In this document: positions 55,139 through 62,956 of the stretch, piece by piece
Position numbering within the stretch: the first letter of the stretch is position 1
Layout of the letters: each line of letters opens with the position of its first letter
DNA from: Chitinophaga niastensis
GTDB taxonomy: Bacteria > Bacteroidota > Bacteroidia > Chitinophagales > Chitinophagaceae
NCBI RefSeq assembly: GCF_003014755.1
Contig: NZ_PYAW01000002.1
Span: forward strand, 1,054,001-1,118,000
Length of the DNA: 64,000 bases
Reading direction: 5' to 3'
The notes under the pieces: model-generated
Told to the model about the DNA's origin: nothing
Seen by the model: only the letters and a program-made list of their open reading frames with translations
The model's database searches: none
Program-made: the position numbers and the translations under genes

Positions 55139-56359
55139 ATGGAAAATTGTACGCTCTATACGCATGAGATAGATATGGGCAAAGTGGTGGCTCGTATGCG
55201 CGCTCACTTTGGAGAATCGGCAGTAAACATAACAGGACAGGACAACAACTGGGAGCGTATTACCATCATATCGGGTAAAAAACTATTACGTAAAGGCAGT
55301 ACACTCTCTATTACTTATCGCCAACGCTCAGTGCCAGGTTATACGCTGATGCACAGTGAGGAACCCATTATCGCCAACCTGTTGGGTATGTACGCTTTTG
55401 TACAACAACTACCGGCCGATAATCCAGCACTGAAGGACCTGCTGCTGGCAAAAATCACGACTATCAATACGGAAGTGGTGATATTGGCAGAACCTTCTTT
55501 TAACGGAGATTTCCGTGCCGCTGTAATGGAAATGGCGCATGAGCTGGATGGCATCTTCTTCTGCGAAAACAACTTTATCTTCAAAACAGAAGTGCAAGGT
55601 TTCTGGGATAAATCCGGTGCTTTATTGCTGGATGTAAACGGTCATTCTACTGCTACCAACCTGGTGGTGAATATCCAGTCCGGTTATTTCGATAGTCCTG
55701 CTGAAGCATCCGACGAAGCAGCCACCAGGAGGGATCGTAGTATACAGCAACTGAATGAAATGAGTGTGAAAACCAGTGCCAATCTCCCTGTAATAGCGGA
55801 TGAAAGCACAGTGGTGATCCGCTCTGCTGCTGAAATAGCTACCAGAACAGCGATACTCTCCGCTGTAAATACAGTAGCTTTTGGCTATCTCGATGGACCT
55901 GCTGTAACTACTTATCTACAGCAACACAATCTTTGGGATAGCACAACCGATGCGGAAAAAGCTTTTTTGCAAGACCCGCAGGAGGAACTGAAAACAAAGG
56001 AAACCTGGAAGTGTGAAGATATCTGGGTATTGCTATGGGCATTGAATAAGGTGCCTGCATTGGGTTATATGAACGACCTGTGTAACCTGGACATGGTACC
56101 GGAAGAGGCTTTCCCTTTCCGCGGACCTGCTTCTGATCCTGCTGTATTTCTTGCAGGTGCCACGCAACTGCGTTCCGCTGCTGAAATCCTCGATGCCAAC
56201 GATTTGTATTACCGGGCGCATTGGGCTTGTGTAGATGCGCGTATAAAAGGAGAAAAAGAACCCATTCACCCGGGTATTGTATACGAAAGACATTATGCGC
56301 TTAACTGGTTGATTAATTATCGTGACCAGCCATGGGATGAGGTTACATGTGATACGTGA
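55139..56359 (+). CDS. DUF4272 domain protein
   Basis: 406 residues from the ATG at 55139 (MENCTLYTHEIDMGKVV); the longer frame to 55097 overlaps the upstream gene. The C-terminal half has the DUF4272 pattern (RRDRSIQQLNEMSVKTSANLP, EDIWVLLWALNKVPAL, HWACVDARIKGE, VYERHYALNWLI). No signal peptide, probably cytoplasmic. Function unknown. Followed by palindrome B copy 3. Confidence 0.87.
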   Translation: MENCTLYTHEIDMGKVVARMRAHFGESAVNITGQDNNWERITIISGKKLLRKGSTLSITYRQRSVPGYTLMHSEEPIIANLLGMYAFVQQLPADNPALKDLLLAKITTINTEVVILAEPSFNGDFRAAVMEMAHELDGIFFCENNFIFKTEVQGFWDKSGALLLDVNGHSTATNLVVNIQSGYFDSPAEASDEAATRRDRSIQQLNEMSVKTSANLPVIADESTVVIRSAAEIATRTAILSAVNTVAFGYLDGPAVTTYLQQHNLWDSTTDAEKAFLQDPQEELKTKETWKCEDIWVLLWALNKVPALGYMNDLCNLDMVPEEAFPFRGPASDPAVFLAGATQLRSAAEILDANDLYYRAHWACVDARIKGEKEPIHPGIVYERHYALNWLINYRDQPWDEVTCDT

Positions 56360-56364
56360 TAGGA

Positions 56365-56472
56365 GCATTTAGCCATTGGCTTTTAGCTTTTAGTAAAAAT
56401 GCAGCGGAGATCAGGCATAATACCTGATCTCCGCTGCATTTTTACTAAAAGCTAAATACTAAAATCTAAAAG
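56365..56472. repeat. Palindromic repeat, family B copy 3
   Basis: A perfect 34-bp inverted repeat (56382-56415 with 56423-56456) around a 7-nt loop, flanked by more TTAGC/GCTAA words. Contains AAAATGCAGCGGAGAT as in copy 2. Between convergent genes (DUF4272 and DUF885). Confidence 0.92.
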
Positions 56473-56473
56473 C

Positions 56474-58225
56474 TTATTTCAGCATCAGTTGTTGAATGTA
56501 CTTGACCGGTGCGCTGCCATAACTCAGGAATTTTTCATGAAATGCTTTCAGGCTGAAACCCTTTCCCAGCTTCTGTTTATAAGCTTCGCGGAGATCAATG
56601 ATTTCTTTGTAACCGGTAAAATAGCTGGTTAACTGCACACTGGTTACACTTACTCTTTTCCATTTTCCTTCTGCCTCTGCCTGTTGCTGGAATGCTTCTT
56701 TTGTCAGCAAACGGATCGCATCTTCTTTGCTCATATCCTTTGCGTGTACGCTGTAATCCAGGATGGTATTGCATACAGCACGAAGGTTCCATTTGTACCA
56801 CATCAGCCACATTTCAGGAGCATTGTTGCCATAGCCGTTTTCCAGCATCATCTGTTCAGTATATACTGCCCATCCTTCAATCATAGCACCGTTGCCCATC
56901 AATGATTTGATCAGGCTGGGCGATTGATTGGAGTATACCAACTGGGTATAATGTCCGGGAATGGCTTCATGGATATCCAGTATCTGAAGGATATACTGAT
57001 TGTATTCGCGCAGATAGCTTTCGGCTTTTTCTTTAGACCATCCGTCCAGGCTGCCTACATTGTAATAAGTATTGCCACCTTTATCATAGGGGCCAGGGGC
57101 GCTGATAGATGCACCGGCCACGCCAGCCATATATGCCGGCTCTTTACGCACTACCAGTGGTTTGGAAGGATCAATATATACCAGGTCTTTTTCTTTGATA
57201 AAAGTAATCAGCGATGGTAATAGTTTTTCGATAGCAGATTGAAATTCTTCCGGCTTTACATGTTGCACAGAAAGTGTATCAATCATACGGCCAACCAGTT
57301 CCAGTGAATCCGTGGGCATAGGTTTATTACCAAAATATTTAGGCCATAGCTGCTTACTGATCTTTAGCATTTCGCCATGTACAAAACTTTTACGTGCTAC
57401 TGCTGAATCATAAATTTGAGATGCCGTAAAAGAAGACTGTATGTTGTAGTTAAATTTCTGATCGTATAAAGCTTTTCCAAGGCGGAAGCTGCGTGGGTGC
57501 GCGGGTTTCAGCGCTTTTAACCAGGCAGCATAATCTTTGATAGCTTTTGCAGCTGTTTGTGCCTGTGCAGTCATGGCTGCTTTTTCTGCCGCCGGAATAC
57601 TGGTTTTATGGAGAGAATCAACAAAGTCCTTTTCAAAAACAGACAAGCCACCAGTGTTCTGATCTATCGCCAGTGAGGTGAGCTCAGGAACAGGGTCTTT
57701 CACTTGTTTTTTAGCTGCTTCGTAATAAGCAGGAACACGTTGCAACCGGCTGGCAAAGCTGCGCAGCCTGGATTCCAGCGGTGCATAGTTTTCATTCAAT
57801 ATAAAAGCGCAGGTGTTGCTCACATTGAAACCAGATGGATCCCATTCATTGCTTTTCAACTCATTGATGCCCCACCGGGTAGATTGCAGGTAGTTTTCTA
57901 TCAGTTGAAAATCGATCTTGTTGGCATCAGTAAGATCGGCCAGCTTAAATGACTTAAGTGAGTCCAGCTGTTGTTTGGCAAAAGTAAGTGAAGCCTGTGT
58001 GGCAGCGCTATCGGGTACTATCAGTACGGAATCATATTTATGATATCCTACAGAGGTGGCCCAATCCGGATTCTCTTTCCATAAGGCATCAATAAAGCGT
58101 TGCTCATAATTGCTGAAAGCATTATTCAGCGTGCTGTCTGAGCCACTACTTTTATTACCGGTGCTGTTGCTGTTACAGGCAGCCAATGCTGCAGCAGCAG
58201 TTGCGTAAAGGAGGATTTTTTTCAT
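56474..58225 (-). CDS. DUF885 lipoprotein, predicted metallopeptidase
   Basis: 583 residues with a lipoprotein signal (LLYATAAAALAAC, Cys near 16). LDIHEAIPGHYTQLVY holds the HExxxxH-type motif typical of DUF885, with GWAVYTEQMMLENG downstream. DUF885 proteins resemble zinc carboxypeptidases of the M32 type. Probably anchored facing the periplasm. Monocistronic. Confidence 0.9.
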   Translation of the reverse strand: MKKILLYATAAAALAACNSNSTGNKSSGSDSTLNNAFSNYEQRFIDALWKENPDWATSVGYHKYDSVLIVPDSAATQASLTFAKQQLDSLKSFKLADLTDANKIDFQLIENYLQSTRWGINELKSNEWDPSGFNVSNTCAFILNENYAPLESRLRSFASRLQRVPAYYEAAKKQVKDPVPELTSLAIDQNTGGLSVFEKDFVDSLHKTSIPAAEKAAMTAQAQTAAKAIKDYAAWLKALKPAHPRSFRLGKALYDQKFNYNIQSSFTASQIYDSAVARKSFVHGEMLKISKQLWPKYFGNKPMPTDSLELVGRMIDTLSVQHVKPEEFQSAIEKLLPSLITFIKEKDLVYIDPSKPLVVRKEPAYMAGVAGASISAPGPYDKGGNTYYNVGSLDGWSKEKAESYLREYNQYILQILDIHEAIPGHYTQLVYSNQSPSLIKSLMGNGAMIEGWAVYTEQMMLENGYGNNAPEMWLMWYKWNLRAVCNTILDYSVHAKDMSKEDAIRLLTKEAFQQQAEAEGKWKRVSVTSVQLTSYFTGYKEIIDLREAYKQKLGKGFSLKAFHEKFLSYGSAPVKYIQQLMLK

Positions 58226-58418
58226 AACAATAGATTGTTGTTGTTTTCAAAAGCTTGCGTAAGATACTATTTAATTATTTTCTTTACTTTTGCCCTTCAT
58301 TAATAAAAACTGCAAAATCTTGCGCCATGTAATGTCACAGGCATATTAATTTATTCCTTTCGCCGTTCCTTCCCGGAACCGGCCTGTGATAGTATTGTTT
58401 AACTTAAACCCTGATAAC

Positions 58419-59129
58419 ATGGCAGTTTCTCAAAAATATGGCCGTACGTATCATTATCCGTTTTCGCCGGGCAATACCAGCGATGACCGCATTCAGCATG
58501 AATATTGGCAGGAGCTGACAAAGATCCCGTTGCTGATTCATACAGAAAAGCTGGACGGAGAAAATAATTGTCTTTCGAAACATGGCGTGTTTGCGCGTTC
58601 TCATGCCGCACCCACTACTTCTGCATGGACGGAAAGCATACGCCGCTACTGGCAAAGTATAAAGAATGATCTCGGCAACCTGGAAGTATTCCTGGAAAAC
58701 GTATACGCTGTACATTCTATTGAATATAAAAACCTGGACCATCATTTTTATGTATTTGGTATCCGGGAAGATGATCGCTGGCTGAGCTGGGAAGAAACCC
58801 GCTTTTATGCTGCCATACTGGATTTACCAATGGTGCCGGAAATTAAGTGTATAACGCCACCGGCTACACGTCAGGAATTTGAACAGGATACACTGGCGTT
58901 GGTAAATGCCCGCGGCACTTTTGAACCGCATGACGTGCATACGGGTGCGCCTACGATAATAGAAGGTATTGTTTCCCGCAACGCAGCTGCTTATGCGGTC
59001 AATGATTTTGCTAACAATGTGTTTAAATATGTTCGCAAGGGGCATGTGAAAACAGACCAGCACTGGACCCGCCACTGGCGCCGTGCACGGTTAAATAATG
59101 AAGGAGGTAACTATGTGGCAGCTTACTGA
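58419..59129 (+). CDS. ATP-dependent RNA ligase (Rnl), RNA repair
   Basis: 236 residues from the ATG at 58419 (MAVSQKYGRTYHYPFSPGN); an upstream in-frame start at 58386 adds unconserved residues. Nucleotidyltransferase motif I is HTEKLDGEN with catalytic Lys44; motif IV is IIEGIVSRN and motif V VFKYVRKGHV, followed by TDQHW. Seals RNA 3'-OH and 5'-phosphate ends through ligase-AMP and AppRNA intermediates. The next gene encodes the matching end-healing enzyme, overlapping by 17 nt, so the pair forms a complete heal-and-seal unit. Confidence 0.9.
   Translation: MAVSQKYGRTYHYPFSPGNTSDDRIQHEYWQELTKIPLLIHTEKLDGENNCLSKHGVFARSHAAPTTSAWTESIRRYWQSIKNDLGNLEVFLENVYAVHSIEYKNLDHHFYVFGIREDDRWLSWEETRFYAAILDLPMVPEIKCITPPATRQEFEQDTLALVNARGTFEPHDVHTGAPTIIEGIVSRNAAAYAVNDFANNVFKYVRKGHVKTDQHWTRHWRRARLNNEGGNYVAAY
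59101..59107 (+). promoter_or_regulatory. Strong Shine-Dalgarno site before HD-Pnk
   Basis: AAGGAGG, 5 nt before the ATG at 59113, inside the end of the ligase gene. Such a perfect site is unusual among the start regions of this window and decides the start of the HD-Pnk gene over the ATG at 59098. Confidence 0.7.
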
Positions 59130-60216
59130 AAATAAAGACTGGGCCTACCTGGAAAATACATTTGATTGGGTGCGGGTTATGAAAGATATACCGCAGGATA
59201 CACAACATCATGCAGAAGGTAACGTGGCTGTACATACGCAGTTGGTATTGCAGGAGCTTGCGGGATTGCCGGCATTTCAGGAGCTATCGTTACCCTTGCA
59301 GGAGGTCCTGTGGGCGGCCGCTTTACTCCACGATGCAGAGAAATACAGCACTACTGTTTTACAACCGGATGGCTCCATTACTTCTGCAGGGCATGCGCGT
59401 AAAGGAGAAATGAAAGTACGGCAGATCCTGTACCGCGATGTGCCCGCACCATTTTTGATACGTGAACAGATTGCCAAACTGGTGAAATATCATGGTCTTC
59501 CGCTATGGGTATTCGATAAACCTGATCCGCGGAAAGCCCTTATCATAGCCAGCCTGGAGGTAGATACAAAATTATTGGCTTTACTGGCGCGTGCTGATGC
59601 ATTGGGCCGCAGCTGTGCAGATCAGGCGGAGTTGCTATATCGGTTGGATTGTTTTGAAGAGCTGTGCCGCGAAAACGAATGCTGGGGCATACCCCGTGCA
59701 TTTGCTACTGCAGATGCACGCATACAGTACCTGTTGAAAGAAGACAATGCACCGGATTATGTGCCCTTTGAACAGCCGCTTATGCATGTAATAATGATGA
59801 GCGGGTTGCCAGGCGCGGGGAAAGATACTTACGTGCGTCAGCATTATCAACAACTGCCGGTCATCTCCCTGGATGATATCAGAAAGGAAATGAAAATTAG
59901 TCCTGCTGATAAAAGTGGCAATGGTAAGGTGATACAGGCGGCTAAAGAGCAGGCCAGGGTGTATTTGCGCAAACAACAATCTTTCATCTGGAATGCAACC
60001 AACATCACCAGGCAGATGCGGGAACAGTTGATCAGTTTGTTCTTTACCTATCGTGCTGCTGTAACAATTGTTTATGTAGAAGTACCCGTAGGTAAGCTAC
60101 TGTATCAGAATAAACAACGGGAAGATATTGTTCCCGCTGCTGCAATGGAGCGTATGATCAGTAAGCTTGAAGTGCCTGTGATCACAGAAGCACACGAAGT
60201 GATATACTTTGTCTGA
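59113..60216 (+). CDS. HD-Pnk: HD phosphoesterase fused to polynucleotide kinase
   Basis: 367 residues from the ATG at 59113. The N-terminal HD domain has LLHDAEKY (His73-Asp74) with upstream His32/His33 and His41 as candidate metal ligands. The C-terminal P-loop kinase (about 215-367) has MSGLPGAGKDTYV and the SLDDIRKE motif of 5'-OH polynucleotide kinases. The arrangement equals Runella slithyformis HD-Pnk, reported to remove 2',3'-cyclic phosphate and phosphorylate 5'-OH ends. With the upstream ligase it would repair RNA cut by ribotoxins, leaving ligatable ends. Confidence 0.9.
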   Translation: MWQLTENKDWAYLENTFDWVRVMKDIPQDTQHHAEGNVAVHTQLVLQELAGLPAFQELSLPLQEVLWAAALLHDAEKYSTTVLQPDGSITSAGHARKGEMKVRQILYRDVPAPFLIREQIAKLVKYHGLPLWVFDKPDPRKALIIASLEVDTKLLALLARADALGRSCADQAELLYRLDCFEELCRENECWGIPRAFATADARIQYLLKEDNAPDYVPFEQPLMHVIMMSGLPGAGKDTYVRQHYQQLPVISLDDIRKEMKISPADKSGNGKVIQAAKEQARVYLRKQQSFIWNATNITRQMREQLISLFFTYRAAVTIVYVEVPVGKLLYQNKQREDIVPAAAMERMISKLEVPVITEAHEVIYFV

Positions 60217-60264
60217 AGAAGATCACAATTTTATTACCTTCGGTAAAGAGAAAAACCTCCTCTC

Positions 60265-60642
60265 ATGGAACCATCTCTTACTTTTGGTCTTACTCATCTC
60301 GCGCTCCTGGTAAAACGTATAGACGTCAGCGTCCGTTTTTACCAACAGGTATTTGATATGCAACTAACTTATCGTCATGAAGGTTTTGCCCAACTGGAAA
60401 CGCCTGGTATGAAAGATGTGTTGGTGCTGGAAGAAAAGGAGAGTACGGAACTCACCGGGAAACGCAGTGGTATTCAGCATTTCGGCTTTCGGTTGAAAAA
60501 ACCATCAGACATCAGCATCATAAAAGAAAGGGTAATAGCCGCGGGAGGGAGTATTAAAGAGGAGGGCAACTTTTCACCGGAAGAACCTTATCTCTTCCTG
60601 CTGGACCCCGATGGATATGAGGTAGAAGTATGGTATGAATAA
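60265..60642 (+). CDS. VOC-family (glyoxalase/dioxygenase-fold) protein
   Basis: 125 residues with two beta-alpha-beta-beta-beta units: THLALLVKRIDVSVRFYQQVF at the start and the final PYLFLLDPDGYEVEVWYE. Metal-ligand positions His (near 10), His (QHFGFRL) and Glu (EVEVWYE) are present. Family members act on small substrates or give resistance; the specific role is unknown. Followed by a long hairpin. Confidence 0.87.
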   Translation: MEPSLTFGLTHLALLVKRIDVSVRFYQQVFDMQLTYRHEGFAQLETPGMKDVLVLEEKESTELTGKRSGIQHFGFRLKKPSDISIIKERVIAAGGSIKEEGNFSPEEPYLFLLDPDGYEVEVWYE

Positions 60643-60705
60643 TTTTTATTTAGATATTTTGTTTCAGAAATGGCTTGCCATTGAAACAAAATATCTAAAT
60701 AAAAA
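60643..60705. terminator. Perfect 24-bp hairpin between convergent genes
   Basis: Arms 60643-60666 and 60682-60705 are fully complementary. The loop holds a second small palindrome (ATGGC/GCCAT). T-rich and A-rich outer ends make it a plausible bidirectional terminator for the VOC and dcd genes. Confidence 0.8.
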
Positions 60706-60712
60706 AATAGCT

Positions 60713-61249
60713 TTAAAACTCATTGCGCCACATCATACTCTCTACAGGCTTGATGGTGCGACCATTATATTTGGCATTTCCTTTTTTATTATAGAGTATT
60801 TCCACTTCACCTTCTACTACAAAATAGATCAGCTGGCCAATAGGCATACCTGCGTATATGCGTACAGGTTGTGCGCAGGAAATTTCCAGTGTCCAGGTAT
60901 TACAAAATCCTACATCTCCTTTACCGGCAGTAGCGTGAATGTCTATACCGAGGCGGCCGGTACTGGACTTTCCTTCCAGGAAGGGAACATGTGCATGTGT
61001 TTCCGTGTATTCTTCCGTAACGCCCAGGTACAGGGTGCCGGGATGTAATACATAACCTTCTTCCGGAATTTCAAAATGCTCAATCTCATTGTGTTTGCGC
61101 GCATCGAGGATGCGGTCTTTGTAAGTAGCAAGGTACCTGCCCAGGTGTACATCATAGGAGTTGGTTCCCAGATACTTCCGGTCGTAAGGCGCAATCACGA
61201 TCGTGCCTTTGTCAATTTCCTCCAGTATCCGTTTGTCTGACAGAATCAT
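60713..61249 (-). CDS. dcd: dCTP deaminase
   Basis: 178 residues. ILSDKRILEEID at the start, SSTGRLGIDIHATAGKGDVGF with catalytic Glu preceding (FLEGKSS), and the IGQLIYFVVEG segment match Dcd. Converts dCTP to dUTP for dTMP synthesis. Monocistronic, ending at the hairpin 60643-60705. Confidence 0.94.
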   Translation of the reverse strand: MILSDKRILEEIDKGTIVIAPYDRKYLGTNSYDVHLGRYLATYKDRILDARKHNEIEHFEIPEEGYVLHPGTLYLGVTEEYTETHAHVPFLEGKSSTGRLGIDIHATAGKGDVGFCNTWTLEISCAQPVRIYAGMPIGQLIYFVVEGEVEILYNKKGNAKYNGRTIKPVESMMWRNEF

Positions 61250-61283
61250 GATCGGGTGTCGTTTAGTTTTAGTGAGCTGTTTC

Positions 61284-61360
61284 TTAGCTTTTAGCGGTTA
61301 GCATTTAGGTATTAGTAATTAGTTTTTGCTAATACCTAAATGCTAACTGCTAAAAGCTAA
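61284..61360. repeat. Palindromic repeat, family B copy 4
   Basis: A 32-bp inverted repeat (61284-61315 with 61329-61360) with one mismatch, rich in TTAGC and GCTAA words. Unlike the other copies it lies between divergent genes (dcd and the phosphopantetheinyl transferase). Confidence 0.85.
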
Positions 61361-61401
61361 AAAAGCTGTTTTTCTGCTTTTTTGCTTTAATTTGGCAAGA
61401 T

Positions 61402-62022
61402 ATGCCATTAATACGAACGATACAAATTGATCCGGAAACGAGACTGGGAGTGTGGAAGATTACGGAAGAAGAAGCCTTTTTCCGTACCAAAGTAAACATC
61501 AGCCCGGATATTCATCACCCGCACAAACGGTTGCAGCATTTTGCAGGCAGATACTTGCTGGTAACACTGTTTCCTGAATTTCCCATACATCAGATTATGG
61601 TAACGAACACACGCAAGCCAATACTGGAGTGCGATAGCTACCATTTTTCCATCTCACATTGTGGTGATTATGCGGCGGCTATTGTGAGCACCAAAGCTGC
61701 TGTGGGTATAGATATTGAAGAAGTAAAAATGAAGATAGAACTGGTGTCGCATAAGTTCCTGGCGCCGCCGGAACAATCATTTATAGACCCCGTGCATACC
61801 CTGCCACATAAAACTATTTGCTGGAGCGCCAAAGAAGCTATGTTTAAATGGTACGGACTTGGAAAGGTTGATTTTAAGGATAATATGCGGCTGCATCCCT
61901 TCATTTTTCAACAGGCAGGTTTTATTATGGCCGATTTTAACAAACAGGATTCAAATACCCGGCTATATTTGCAATACATAATGGAGAACGACCTATGCCT
62001 GGCATGGACGCATCCTGCGTGA
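61402..62022 (+). CDS. 4'-phosphopantetheinyl transferase
   Basis: 206 residues, Sfp-like. AVGIDIEEVKMKI gives the Mg-binding Asp/Glu pair and CWSAKEAMFKWYG the WxxKEA motif. Transfers phosphopantetheine from CoA to carrier proteins; it could serve the carrier domain of the NRPS at 22368 or acyl carrier protein. Followed by shikimate kinase after 33 bp. Confidence 0.92.
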   Translation: MPLIRTIQIDPETRLGVWKITEEEAFFRTKVNISPDIHHPHKRLQHFAGRYLLVTLFPEFPIHQIMVTNTRKPILECDSYHFSISHCGDYAAAIVSTKAAVGIDIEEVKMKIELVSHKFLAPPEQSFIDPVHTLPHKTICWSAKEAMFKWYGLGKVDFKDNMRLHPFIFQQAGFIMADFNKQDSNTRLYLQYIMENDLCLAWTHPA

Positions 62023-62055
62023 GGAAAGGAATTATTACTAACTGTTAAGTTATTT

Positions 62056-62550
62056 ATGAAAATATTCTTACTCGGCTTTATGGGTGCCGGAAAATCCTAT
62101 TGGGGCAAACAACTGGCCGACCACTGGAAGCTGCCTTATTACGATCTTGATGAAGTGATCGTTGCAGAAGAAGAGATGGCGATCAGCGATATTTTTGCTA
62201 CCAAAGGAGAAGACTATTTCAGAGAGAAAGAGAGTATGCTCCTCCGCGAATTATCCCGTCAGGAAAATTTCCTGATTTCCTGCGGCGGCGGTACTCCCTG
62301 CTTTCAGGAAAACATGGACTTTATGAACGAACATGGCACTACTATTTGGATCAATCCTTCTGTGGAAGCCATGGTAGAAAGGTTGCAACGCAAAAAGTCT
62401 AAACGGCCGCTGATTTCAGAACTGGAAGATGAAGACCTGATGGGATTTGTAGAAAAGAAGATGGCGGAACGCCTGCCTTTTTATCAACAATCCAGGCATA
62501 TAATTTCATCAGATAATATTTCATTGGATACCTTTACGCAAAATTTCTAG
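62056..62550 (+). CDS. aroK: Shikimate kinase
   Basis: 164 residues. Walker A GFMGAGKS, the shikimate-binding DLDEVI and the SCGGGTPC motif are all present, with the lid Arg in KKSKRPL. Phosphorylates shikimate in the chorismate pathway. The next gene starts one base after its stop. Confidence 0.95.
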   Translation: MKIFLLGFMGAGKSYWGKQLADHWKLPYYDLDEVIVAEEEMAISDIFATKGEDYFREKESMLLRELSRQENFLISCGGGTPCFQENMDFMNEHGTTIWINPSVEAMVERLQRKKSKRPLISELEDEDLMGFVEKKMAERLPFYQQSRHIISSDNISLDTFTQNF

Positions 62551-62551
62551 T

Positions 62552-62944
62552 ATGCATAAAAGTTTTTTAGTCTGGGCAGCAGTATTAGGCGCATTGGCAG
62601 TGGTTTTAGGTGCATTTGGTGCACATAAACTGAAAGAACTGGTGGACAGTACAGGCATTGAAACATTTAAGACAGGCGTTACTTACCAGTTCTATCACGT
62701 ATTTGCATTGATTGCTACCGGCATCCTCTTTGCATATGCTCCTGGTAGCCAGTTAGAGTGGGCTGGCAGATGTTTTATTATCGGTATCATTCTTTTCTCC
62801 GGTTCCCTGTATCTGATGACCATGCTGAATGTCACTGGTAATGTAGGTTTAAAAGGTATTGGTATCATTACACCTATTGGTGGCGTATTTTTCATAGCTG
62901 GCTGGATTTGCCTGCTGATGGGAATTCTAAAGATAAAAGCATAA
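62552..62944 (+). CDS. DUF423 membrane protein
   Basis: 130 residues with four transmembrane helices. The start (AVLGALAVVLGAFGAHKLKE) and GGVFFIAGWICLLMG near the end are typical of DUF423. Function unknown. Tightly spaced after aroK, probably cotranscribed. Confidence 0.92.
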   Translation: MHKSFLVWAAVLGALAVVLGAFGAHKLKELVDSTGIETFKTGVTYQFYHVFALIATGILFAYAPGSQLEWAGRCFIIGIILFSGSLYLMTMLNVTGNVGLKGIGIITPIGGVFFIAGWICLLMGILKIKA

Positions 62945-62956
62945 AGCACATTTCGT

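Noticed and set aside
58285..58292. TACTTTTG as a promoter box for the RNA ligase operon
   Set aside because: Fits the -7 consensus, but the nearest TTG is 27 nt upstream, so the pair is not convincing.
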